Below, piece after piece: positions 7,409 to 14,171 of a stretch of DNA of 15,424 bases. The first letter of the stretch is position 1; each line of letters opens with the position of its first letter. Location of the stretch: the NCBI GenBank assembly GCA_025210575.1, contig JAOARK010000337.1:1-15424 (forward strand). Direction: 5' to 3'. The notes beneath the pieces are model-generated. The model had not been told where the DNA came from. It ran no database searches and worked only from the letters and a program-made list of their open reading frames with translations. A program made the position numbers and the translations under genes. This DNA is from Schleiferiaceae bacterium (lineage in GTDB: Bacteria; Bacteroidota; Bacteroidia; Flavobacteriales; Schleiferiaceae).

Positions 7409-8275
7409 TTAAAATAGATGAAAGAGGTAAACAAGAAGTGCAAGGTAAATAGGTGTCCCTTCGAGCCAAAACGAATAGTGAAGGTCGTTCTTAACAGGAT
7501 ATGATTTATGAATCAAAACCATCATTATTTCGAGGCCAATGATCAACCCAAATGTGATTAATCCTGTGTAGTAATGATGTAAAAAGTATTGGATTAAAAT
7601 GGAGAGCTCTACGCCTAAGATCATGAGTACGGCCGCCAATAAGGCCTTTTTTGATCCAATAACCATAGGCAGAGTAGCAATGTCAGGGTGGTCAATTTTT
7701 TGATCTCTAACATCAAATGGAATAGTAATGGCGGTAATAATGAAAAAGCGCTGAACAGCTAAAATCCAGGTTTGATGGTTCCATTCGGTATGTATCGCTG
7801 GAACCACAAAAGTCACCGTTGTCCATACCAATGCTATTATAAAAAGCTTAAGACCTGCGATGTGTCTGATTCCTGGCCAACGGCCAAGTATATAGGGTAA
7901 AGGATAGATTAAAGAGATGAATGCTGCCACGGCCAACATTACTATGGCTTCCGTGCTAAACGAAAGAGCGAGGTAGACACTTATAGCTGTGCTTATAAAT
8001 ATTATACAGACAAGTACCCACGATTTGTTGTTCTGCCAGCGTGTTACTTTCGATTCATTCTTGCTTAAAGTTGCGCCTGAATAAAACCGGGAATAACTGT
8101 AAAATCCTAGGGTGGAGAAAAATGTAAAAAGAATGTAACTCCAGTTTTGAGATTCTAATAAAAAACCACTGAGCCATGTTAATGCAGCTACGCTTAGTGC
8201 AACCCATAGGTTACTATAAGCTAAAAGGCGCTGAATTTTAATAAAGGTTGGTTTCACCGGGCAAACGTAGGGCAA
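7409..8275 (-). CDS. UbiA prenyltransferase family-like membrane protein
   Basis: This 288-residue polytopic membrane protein has about eight or nine hydrophobic segments. DVRDQKID (residues 188-195) matches the second Asp-rich motif of UbiA enzymes, and the YPLPYILGRWPGIRHIAGLK stretch (124-143) resembles the loop after helix 4. The first Asp-rich motif (NDxxDxxxD in true UbiA prenyltransferases) is not seen: the corresponding area around 55-75 reads FYSYSRFYSG and lacks aspartates. Such divergent UbiA-like proteins occur in Bacteroidota and their substrates are unknown, so prenyl transfer is not asserted. The TTG start given lies within or upstream of the promoter box at 8262-8269. More likely starts are GTG 8257 (MKPTFIKIQRLL) or a further internal codon. 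It lies 75 bases upstream of kynU and may feed transcription into it. Confidence 0.75.
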   Translation of the reverse strand: MPYVCPVKPTFIKIQRLLAYSNLWVALSVAALTWLSGFLLESQNWSYILFTFFSTLGFYSYSRFYSGATLSKNESKVTRWQNNKSWVLVCIIFISTAISVYLALSFSTEAIVMLAVAAFISLIYPLPYILGRWPGIRHIAGLKLFIIALVWTTVTFVVPAIHTEWNHQTWILAVQRFFIITAITIPFDVRDQKIDHPDIATLPMVIGSKKALLAAVLMILGVELSILIQYFLHHYYTGLITFGLIIGLEIMMVLIHKSYPVKNDLHYSFWLEGTPIYLALLVYLFHLF

Positions 8276-8292
8276 GCATTCAATAGTTCAAA
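8262..8292 (-). promoter_or_regulatory. promoter of the UbiA-family gene (TTTG-N19-TACGTTTG)
   Basis: On the minus strand TTTG (8292-8289) and TACGTTTG (8269-8262) are separated by exactly 19 bases, a full match to the Bacteroidota promoter consensus. The palindrome TTCAA-AG-TTGAA (8287-8298) overlaps the -33 element and could be an operator. The box ends only four bases before GTG 8257, so the transcript would be leaderless or start inside the annotated frame. Confidence 0.65.
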
Positions 8293-8394
8293 GTTGAATA
8301 AGAACTGAATTTGTGAGGCAACAATTTTGAAATAATGGATTTAAATCACTTAGAAGATTAAGCCTGTGAAACTTAAATATGTGGCGAAATAAAA

Positions 8395-8402
8395 TATTTT
8401 TG
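8395..8402 (+). promoter_or_regulatory. -7 promoter box of sprE
   Basis: TATTTTTG matches TAnnTTTG exactly and is followed by CCGCG, as at the atpB promoter. No clear TTTG lies 19 bases upstream (CTTA is found). The expected start near 8407 gives a leader of about 30 bases before TTG 8438. Confidence 0.55.
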
Positions 8403-8437
8403 CCGCGCATCAGTTATAGCTTACTCAAATAAGGGCA

Positions 8438-11044
8438 TTGCACATTATTAAAAAAATACTTTTTAGTCTTTCTATAGTACTATTCATTGTCGGCTGCAGC
8501 CGGAAGAAGGACACCTGGACAAGTAGAACTTACCATCAAAATGTGGCGAGGTATAACGCCTATTTTAATGGTGAACAGTCCTTTTTAAAAGGTCAAGCTA
8601 CAGTTAAGACTGGTCACAAAGACGATTATACACAGCTTTTACATGCTTTTCAGTGGGGTGATGAAAGCCTCCGTCAAAGCGTTGTTCCCGATATGGACCG
8701 CGCCATTGAGAAATCTACAAAAGTGATCAAGACCCACAGTATGGAAATTAAGGGTCGCCAAAAAAACAAGTATGTAATTATGAGTTACATGCTAATTGGC
8801 AAAGCTCGCTTTGTAAAAGGAGATTATTTCCCTGCGCTAGAAACGTTTAATTATGTGATCAATCAGTTTGGGTCTACAAAGGTGGGTAAGCCTTTGGCCA
8901 TGGAAGCTCAAATGTGGGCTGGGTGGTGCCAATTACAAATCGGGAATAACTATTCTGCGGAGAACTACTTTAACGAAGTATATAGAAATAAAGAGTTTGA
9001 TAAGAAGTATGCTGACGATGTTTCGGCTGGCCTAGCTCAAATGTACATTCAAGAAGGCAATTACGATGAGGCCTATACCAAGCTTCGCGAGGCTATTCTT
9101 AAAAGTGATGTGAAAGAGGAGAAGATGCGATGGATCTTCATGCTCGGTCAGATTCAAGAAATTCTAGGCAATAGATACGAGGCGAGTACTCACTTTAAAA
9201 AAGTGGTGAGTTTAAAGCCGACTAATTATGACCTTCTCTTTACGGCTCAGCTAAAGCGCGCTTTAAATTTTGACGTTTACATGGAGGACGCGGATATCGT
9301 TTATCGCGAGTTAGACAGGATGCTCAAGGACGATAAGAATGTAGACCTTCAAGATCAAGTGTATTATGTAATGGCTTTGATAGCTATTGAGGAAGAAGAT
9401 TTTGAGAAGGCAGAGGAATTTCTTGCCATGTCAACAAAGGTGAGCACAACCAACAAGTCTCAAAAAGGGTTGTCGTTCACAAAGCATGCGGAAATTGCCT
9501 TTAAGTTTCAAAAATATGTTGAAGCTCAAACCTATTACGATAGTGCCTATGTTTATTTAGATCCGGGTCACGAAAAATACCCTGAGGTAGAAATAAGAAA
9601 AGAGAGCTTAACCGAGCTGGTAAAAAATATCAATATCATAGAAGATCAAGATAGCTTGCAGCGTTTGAGTCATTTAAGTTTGGCAAAACAGACTCAATTA
9701 GTCGAAGAATATATTGAGTGGCTAAAAGAAGAAGAAGAGCGAAAAAGGGAAGAGGCTGAATTAGCTAAACTTAATGCGCAATTGGCAGCTGAAAGCCAGG
9801 CTCAAGGCTCTGGTCCCAATGTGGGGGGAAGTCAAGGTTGGTATTTCTATAACAGTGGTGTTCGCTCGAGCGGAATGGCCACCTTTAAGCGTAGATGGAA
9901 AGATCGCCCCTTAGAGGATAACTGGAGACAAAGTGTGAAAACTGCCGATATGGTTTCTAATGGTCCTGGTGCGACTCAAGATTCTGGTACTGTAAGTGCA
10001 GGGCCAGGTAAGTTTGGCCCTCCTGGAGGGATGTTGTATGAGGTGGATTATTACTTGCAACAAATTCCTAATGACTCAGCGGATATTGCCGCGAGTAATG
10101 AAATGATCCTAAATGCTTATGTAGCCTTAGGAAAAATATACAATGAGAAGCTTGACGATTGGCAAGAATCTGCAAAGGCATACGAGAAGAGCATCACACG
10201 TTTTCCAGATAATGTGCATGAACCGAGAACACTCTATACGCTATATAGAATTTATACCAATGAGTTTAGGGAAGATCAGGCAGAAGAGAAAAAACAAATC
10301 TTGATCTCTAAATATCCCAGGTCGGCATATACTTTATTGATTACAAATACGGAGCCAGAGGAAGAAAAGGATGAGGTGTATTTGGCTGCCGAAGAAAAGT
10401 ACGAGGCTTGTTTCGAGTTATATAATAAGGGTTCTTACCGCAGTTGCTTGACCCAAATATCAAAAGCTAAAAAAGCACTGAAAGAAAATCCTCTTCAAGC
10501 GAAGTTCGATTTACTTACCGCCCTATGTCATGGTAAGCAGAAGAAGCAGAAACAGATGGAGGAGGAGCTTCAGGCCGTGGTTGATAATTATAAGAACACT
10601 AAAGAAGCTGCATTGGCGCAGGCTTTACTAGATCAAATCGGTGGGGCAATGCAAGCACAGAATGTAGTAAAGAAGAGCCCCTATAAAATCGATCACTTAC
10701 AGAAACATCGATTTATTGTTGTAAGTCCAGCACAGGGGACCAATATGAATGATTTTAGAATTAAAGTTTCGGACTTTAATACCCAGTACCACAAGTTTGA
10801 GAAGCTACAGGTAAAGAATAGCTTTATTGACGGTCAGCGCCAAATACTTATGGTTATAAATTTAAATGATAAGGCTGCTGCTGTTAAGTATTACAACAGC
10901 TTCATAAATGATAAAAAAATAATGCAATCTTTGCCTCCTACTTCTCAGTTATTGGTTATAACAGAAGATAACTTTAAGACTTTGTACCGAGAAAAGGATG
11001 TAAAGGCCTACTTAGAATTTCAAAAAGCAGTATATAAACTTTAG
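8438..11044 (+). CDS. sprE: SprE/PorW-type TPR lipoprotein of type IX secretion and gliding
   Basis: This 868-residue lipoprotein has a signal MHIIKKILFSLSIVLFIVGC with lipidated Cys20. The segment after it, SRTYHQNVARYNAYFNGEQS, is the conserved mature N-terminus of SprE (Flavobacterium) and PorW (Porphyromonas). Residues about 110-390 are tetratricopeptide-like helical repeats. A charged coiled coil spans about 424-455 (EWLKEEEERKREE). A WYFYNSGVR...RRWKDRPLEDNWR block (about 467-500) is another family hallmark. More TPR-like repeats follow (about 555-720), then a small alpha/beta C-terminal domain (about 757-866, RFIVVSPAQG start). SprE/PorW is required for type IX protein secretion and, in flavobacteria, gliding; it acts at the envelope. 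Length is as expected for SprE. The only standard start in the open frame is TTG; an in-frame TAG lies at 8417. Three bases separate its stop from the bactofilin gene. Confidence 0.88.
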   Translation: MHIIKKILFSLSIVLFIVGCSRKKDTWTSRTYHQNVARYNAYFNGEQSFLKGQATVKTGHKDDYTQLLHAFQWGDESLRQSVVPDMDRAIEKSTKVIKTHSMEIKGRQKNKYVIMSYMLIGKARFVKGDYFPALETFNYVINQFGSTKVGKPLAMEAQMWAGWCQLQIGNNYSAENYFNEVYRNKEFDKKYADDVSAGLAQMYIQEGNYDEAYTKLREAILKSDVKEEKMRWIFMLGQIQEILGNRYEASTHFKKVVSLKPTNYDLLFTAQLKRALNFDVYMEDADIVYRELDRMLKDDKNVDLQDQVYYVMALIAIEEEDFEKAEEFLAMSTKVSTTNKSQKGLSFTKHAEIAFKFQKYVEAQTYYDSAYVYLDPGHEKYPEVEIRKESLTELVKNINIIEDQDSLQRLSHLSLAKQTQLVEEYIEWLKEEEERKREEAELAKLNAQLAAESQAQGSGPNVGGSQGWYFYNSGVRSSGMATFKRRWKDRPLEDNWRQSVKTADMVSNGPGATQDSGTVSAGPGKFGPPGGMLYEVDYYLQQIPNDSADIAASNEMILNAYVALGKIYNEKLDDWQESAKAYEKSITRFPDNVHEPRTLYTLYRIYTNEFREDQAEEKKQILISKYPRSAYTLLITNTEPEEEKDEVYLAAEEKYEACFELYNKGSYRSCLTQISKAKKALKENPLQAKFDLLTALCHGKQKKQKQMEEELQAVVDNYKNTKEAALAQALLDQIGGAMQAQNVVKKSPYKIDHLQKHRFIVVSPAQGTNMNDFRIKVSDFNTQYHKFEKLQVKNSFIDGQRQILMVINLNDKAAAVKYYNSFINDKKIMQSLPPTSQLLVITEDNFKTLYREKDVKAYLEFQKAVYKL

Positions 11045-11047
11045 ATA

Positions 11048-11452
11048 ATGATTACCTCCGCAAAAAAGAATCCAGACCAGGCTCAAGCGAGTAACCGAAT
11101 ATTATTAGGAACTGAGATCGTTGGAGACATTAAAACCAACGGGGACCTACGAGTAGATGGTTTGGTAAAAGGAACCATTGAAGCAGCAGGAAAACTTGTT
11201 GTTGGTGAAAAAGGTATGGTTGAAGGAGAGGTAAAATGTGCCAATGCAACAGTTTCGGGTGTTATTAAAGGTACGTTGCACATCGACCAACTATTAACCA
11301 TGCATGCCACTGCAAAGATCAAAGGAGATATTCTTACAGGTAAATTGTCAGTAGAACCTGGTGCTGAATTCACTGGAAAGTGTAGTATGGGTGCTGTTGT
11401 TCGCGATTTGGTTGAAGATGAAGCCAGAAAAGCCAAAGAAAAGTCAGCTTAA
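11048..11452 (+). CDS. bactofilin (polymer-forming cytoskeletal protein)
   Basis: This 134-residue protein is a single bactofilin domain (about residues 18-115) with short charged tails. It shows the regular six-residue rhythm of a right-handed beta-helix rich in Gly and Val: TEIVGDIKTNGDLRVDGLVK, then GTIEAAGKLVVG, GMVEGEVKC, SGVIKGTLH and IKGDILTGKLSVEPGA. Bactofilins self-assemble without nucleotide into filaments that scaffold envelope machines. The ATG follows the sprE stop by three bases, so the two are surely cotranscribed and may work together at the envelope. The last 35 bases overlap the atpZ start. No transmembrane segment is visible. Confidence 0.93.
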   Translation: MITSAKKNPDQAQASNRILLGTEIVGDIKTNGDLRVDGLVKGTIEAAGKLVVGEKGMVEGEVKCANATVSGVIKGTLHIDQLLTMHATAKIKGDILTGKLSVEPGAEFTGKCSMGAVVRDLVEDEARKAKEKSA

Positions 11453-11645
11453 TACCATTGTCCGTTTTTCGGGTGTTGGTATTCAAATGGGGGTAACCAT
11501 TTGGTTGGGCGTACAGCTCGGAAAATGGCTGGATCAAAAGTACCCCAATGAAAAGGGGTGGTTCACTATTGCATGTACCTTATTTGCGGTTGTTGCGTCC
11601 ATGGTTTCTCTAGTTACTCAGTTGAACAAAATGAATAAAGATTAA
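11418..11645 (+). CDS. atpZ: AtpZ/AtpI-family ATP synthase accessory protein
   Basis: This 75-residue protein has a basic N-terminus (MKPEKPKKSQ) and two transmembrane helices (about 14-33 and 44-66). The segment between them, GVQLGKWLDQKYPNEKGWF, is the AtpZ/AtpI signature (G-x-x-L-G-x-x-L-D). These proteins accompany F-ATP synthase operons and have been linked to c-ring assembly or divalent-cation transport. ATG 11418 is chosen because the Lys-rich start is typical and an upstream ATG at 11361 would force a 92-base overlap and add residues unlike the family. Even so it overlaps the bactofilin gene by 35 bases. Its stop overlaps the next ATG by one base (TAATG), indicating coupled translation. 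Confidence 0.85.
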   Translation: MKPEKPKKSQLNTIVRFSGVGIQMGVTIWLGVQLGKWLDQKYPNEKGWFTIACTLFAVVASMVSLVTQLNKMNKD

Positions 11646-12034
11646 TGAGGGAAAAACCGGTTCTTGGGTTTGTCCTTGCTTTGCTCCTTGCAAACATTGT
11701 AATCGGTGCCTTGCACCTTGCAGTTAATTCTAGTTTAGACCTTCCGCTATTCGATCATTTATGGATTAGAGCCTACTTGATCAATTTTGGCCTAGCAGCA
11801 CTTATTGGAATGGGGCTTTATGCCTTGCGCAAAAAGTATACACAAAGCTTGGGGTTCATCTTCTTATTTGGAACGGCTATTAAGTTTGGTGTGTATTTCA
11901 TTGCTTTTCACCCAGAATACAAATTAGATGGAGTTGTAAGCAAAGCAGAATTCATCACTTTCTTTATTCCTTATTCTATCAATTTAATAGTTGAGACGAC
12001 CTTTCTTGTAAGGGTGCTGAACAGGATGTCTTGA
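11645..12034 (+). CDS. four-helix membrane protein at the atpI position (possibly DUF6168)
   Basis: This 129-residue protein has four predicted transmembrane helices (about 6-26, 42-61, 68-88, 104-124) joined by short loops, with a basic RKKYTQ loop after helix 2 and a final RVLNRMS tail. I do not recognise catalytic motifs. Its place between atpZ and atpB is where AtpI sits in other phyla, and Bacteroidota genomes often carry a short four-helix protein here, so an assembly role for the a/c subunits is a reasonable inference but not shown. Its ATG overlaps the atpZ stop. About 190 bases with a separate promoter follow before atpB. Confidence 0.7.
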   Translation: MREKPVLGFVLALLLANIVIGALHLAVNSSLDLPLFDHLWIRAYLINFGLAALIGMGLYALRKKYTQSLGFIFLFGTAIKFGVYFIAFHPEYKLDGVVSKAEFITFFIPYSINLIVETTFLVRVLNRMS

Positions 12035-12094
12035 TTTAGTTAAAAATTAAGCGAAACAGTATTTTTTTAACAAGCTTCAAATTCACTGAAAGTC

Positions 12095-12143
12095 AGGGTG
12101 TGTAAGGGTTAAGAAGGTATTGGAAAGGTAAAAAATATAGGGT
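12095..12143 (+). repeat. GGT elements spaced about one helical turn upstream of atpB
   Basis: Five purine-rich A(A)GG(G)T elements have their GGT at 12097, 12107, 12116, 12127 and 12141. The steps are 10, 9, 11 and 14 bases, so at least the first four face one side of the helix. They lie about 50-95 bases upstream of the atpB -7 box. This may be a protein-binding array or chance purine richness. Confidence 0.3.
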
Positions 12144-12189
12144 TGTGAATAAACTCTTCTTTTTACTTCTTCAATGAAATTTTTATACC

Positions 12190-12197
12190 TAGTTTTG
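12190..12197 (+). promoter_or_regulatory. -7 promoter box of the atpB-E-F-H-A operon
   Basis: TAGTTTTG matches TAnnTTTG exactly and is followed by CCGCG. It ends 28 bases before ATG 12226. A TTTG at -33 is not present (TTCT is found). The 191-base gap from the preceding gene supports a new transcription unit starting here, although no strong terminator separates the two. Confidence 0.6.
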
Positions 12198-12225
12198 CCG
12201 CGATTTTTAGAGACGTTTGTTAGGT

Positions 12226-13359
12226 ATGCAGCGACACATTATTTCTACGGTATTGATAACACTTTTCAGTGTTTTTTCATTTACAGTAAATGCTCAAGAT
12301 CATGGTCATGAAGAGCACGGAGATCAAGCCCACGCGACAGAAGCACATGATGCTCACTCTGACGCTGCGCATCATGAAGGAGAAAACAACCCAGAAGCAA
12401 ACAAAGAGTTCATCAACCACCACTTGTTAGATGCTCACGATTTTCACATCACAGATGGTGTTAGCTTTCCATTGCCTGTAATGCTTTGGGATGGTGGATT
12501 AACATTTTTCATGTCATCAGAATTTCACCACGATGATAATGCTACTGTAGTAGTTGAGAAGAATGGTAAGCGCTACACCAAGTTTCATAGTAAAATCTAT
12601 TACGCAAGTGAGACAGCAAATGCGCATGGTCAGTATGTAGAGATGGACGAAACTCATCATGCTACTAACGAAATGCCTTTAGATATGTCGATTACCAAGA
12701 ATGTTTTCGTGGTAATCTTAATGAGCATTTTCATGATTTGGGTGTTTGGAGGTATTGCTAAATCATATAAAAAGAGCCCAGTTCCTTCAGGTGCTGGTAA
12801 GTTTTTAGAGCCAATCATTGTTTTTGTTAGAGATGAGATTGCTATTCCAAATATTGGAGAAAAGCACTATAAGAAATACATGAGTTACTTGTTGACCATC
12901 TTCTTCTTTATTTGGTTCATCAACTTGTTCGGTATGTTCCCATTAGGGATAAACGTTACAGGTAATATTGCAGTAACGGCTTCATTGGCCATTCTTACTT
13001 TGATCTTAACATTGTTTACAGGTAAAAAAGATTACTGGATGCACATCTTTTGGATGCCAGGTGTACCTGTGCCAATGAAAATTATATTGATGCCTATTGA
13101 GATTTTAGGTGTTTTCATTAAGCCATTTGCACTAATGATTCGTTTGTACGCAAACATGAAAGCGGGTCACGTGGTGTTAATGAGTTTAATTGCCGTGATG
13201 TACGCATTCTCTAATTGGGGAGCTAAGGGTGCATTTTTCGGATTAACGTTTGCCTTGTCTTTACTAGAGCTTTTAGTAGCGGCACTACAGGCATATATTT
13301 TCACCATGCTTTCTGCACTGTACTTCGGTTCAGCTAGCGAAGAGCACGGTGATCACTAA
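12226..13359 (+). CDS. atpB: F-ATP synthase subunit a (long, His-rich N-terminal extension)
   Basis: This 377-residue subunit a forms the proton half-channels against the c-ring. The essential arginine is Arg306 in IRLYANMKAGH (305-315), matching the canonical RLxANxxAGH motif. Five or six membrane helices fill about residues 160-370. The N-terminus is unusual for the enzyme in general but typical of Bacteroidota: a cleavable signal peptide (residues 1-23, ending VNAQ), then a stretch with eight His in 25 residues (26-50) mixed with Asp and Glu, then a soluble domain (about 60-150) with the lineage-conserved INHHLLDAHDFH and LPVMLWDGG motifs. The C-terminus again ends in HGDH. ATG 12226 is preferred to TTG 12217 because the signal peptide begins there. 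It is the first gene of the operon; atpE follows after 27 bases. Confidence 0.95.
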   Translation: MQRHIISTVLITLFSVFSFTVNAQDHGHEEHGDQAHATEAHDAHSDAAHHEGENNPEANKEFINHHLLDAHDFHITDGVSFPLPVMLWDGGLTFFMSSEFHHDDNATVVVEKNGKRYTKFHSKIYYASETANAHGQYVEMDETHHATNEMPLDMSITKNVFVVILMSIFMIWVFGGIAKSYKKSPVPSGAGKFLEPIIVFVRDEIAIPNIGEKHYKKYMSYLLTIFFFIWFINLFGMFPLGINVTGNIAVTASLAILTLILTLFTGKKDYWMHIFWMPGVPVPMKIILMPIEILGVFIKPFALMIRLYANMKAGHVVLMSLIAVMYAFSNWGAKGAFFGLTFALSLLELLVAALQAYIFTMLSALYFGSASEEHGDH

Positions 13360-13386
13360 TTAGTAATTTATTTAATTCTATATATC

Positions 13387-13578
13387 ATGACAATTCCAGG
13401 TATTGTAGGTGCAGGTTTAATCGTAATCGGAGCAGGTTTAGGTATTGGTAGAATCGGTGGTTCTGCTATGGAAGCTATCGCTCGTCAGCCAGAAGCTGCT
13501 GGTAAGATTCAAACTGCAATGTTGATTGCTGCTGCACTTATCGAAGGTATTGGTTTCGCTGCATTATTTGCTGCTTAA
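13387..13578 (+). CDS. atpE: F-ATP synthase subunit c
   Basis: This 63-residue proteolipid is a two-helix hairpin that oligomerises into the rotor ring. Helix 1 has the packed glycines GAGLGIGRIGG (15-25), the polar loop is ARQPEA (32-37), and helix 2 carries the ion-binding Glu53 in ALIEGIGF. The residue after Glu is Gly rather than Ser/Thr, and the helix-1 site that is Gln in sodium-binding rings is Ile20, so proton coupling is inferred. The length fits the short c subunits of flavobacteria. The sequence is strongly biased to GCT and GGT codons, as expected for a highly expressed gene. A hairpin terminator lies 19 bases downstream, which may raise its transcript relative to atpF and later genes. 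Confidence 0.96.
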   Translation: MTIPGIVGAGLIVIGAGLGIGRIGGSAMEAIARQPEAAGKIQTAMLIAAALIEGIGFAALFAA

Positions 13579-13597
13579 TCAAAAAAACAAGTAAAGA

Positions 13598-13630
13598 GCA
13601 ACCGCAACGTTTGGTTGTGGTTGCCTTTTT
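13598..13630 (+). terminator. intra-operon hairpin terminator/attenuator between atpE and atpF
   Basis: GCAACCGCAAC (13598-13608) pairs over all eleven positions, one of them G-U, with GTTGTGGTTGC (13614-13624) around a five-base loop. It is followed by CTTTTT. No promoter is evident between it and atpF, so partial readthrough is required for the rest of the operon. It may also protect the 3' end of an atpB-atpE message. Confidence 0.8.
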
Positions 13631-13666
13631 AAAACAGAGACTGTAAAAAGAATTATAGATTAAGAT

Positions 13667-14164
13667 ATGGGTTTATTAAACGAATTTTCTACCGGACTTT
13701 TTATTTGGCAGACCATCCTATTCATCGTGTTGATTTTCTTCTTGAGAAAAATGGCATGGAAACCAATTTTGAAGGCGGTTAACGATCGTGAAGAGTCTAT
13801 TGAATCTGCAATCAAGGCTGCTGAGAAAGCGCGCGAGGACATGAAGAACTTGCAAGCTGACAATGAAAAGATCATGAGAGAAGCACGCGAAGAGCGTGAG
13901 TCGATCTTAAAAGAAGCACGTGAGATCAGAGACAACATGATTTCTGAGGCTAAGAATACAGCGATTGCAGAAGCAGAAAAAGTAACTGAAGCAGCTAAAG
14001 CTCAAATTGAGAACGAAAAGTTAGCAGCTATTCATGAAATGAAGAATCAAGTTGCTGAGTTGTCATTACAAATTGCAGAGAAAGTTCTTCGTCAAGAATT
14101 GAAAGGCGAAGCTGAGCATAAAGAACTAATCGCTGCTTCTATTAAAGAAGCCAAATTAAACTAA
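13667..14164 (+). CDS. atpF: F-ATP synthase subunit b
   Basis: This 165-residue stator subunit has one N-terminal membrane helix (about 8-27, FIWQTILFIVLIFFL) followed by the conserved RKMAWKPI turn. A long, highly charged coiled coil (about 35-145, rich in KAREE-type heptads) then reaches up to the F1 head. The length and architecture are standard. In the complex it dimerises and holds the alpha/beta crown through delta. It follows the atpE terminator by 36 bases and is seven bases upstream of atpH. Confidence 0.95.
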   Translation: MGLLNEFSTGLFIWQTILFIVLIFFLRKMAWKPILKAVNDREESIESAIKAAEKAREDMKNLQADNEKIMREAREERESILKEAREIRDNMISEAKNTAIAEAEKVTEAAKAQIENEKLAAIHEMKNQVAELSLQIAEKVLRQELKGEAEHKELIAASIKEAKLN

Positions 14165-14171
14165 GAGGCGG

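Noticed and set aside
11361..11417. Upstream ATG for atpZ
   Set aside because: It deepens the overlap with the bactofilin gene to 92 bases and adds residues unlike AtpZ family N-termini; ATG 11418 gives the usual Lys-rich start.
12055..12070. T-run after the four-helix gene as a terminator
   Set aside because: There are seven T bases, but no convincing GC-rich stem precedes them.
12217..12225. TTG start for atpB three codons upstream
   Set aside because: ATG 12226 gives a normal signal peptide and sits at the same distance from its promoter as the lipoprotein start.
13387..13578. Sodium-binding c-ring
   Set aside because: The helix-1 Gln and the Ser/Thr after the key Glu, which mark sodium-binding rings, are Ile20 and Gly54 here.
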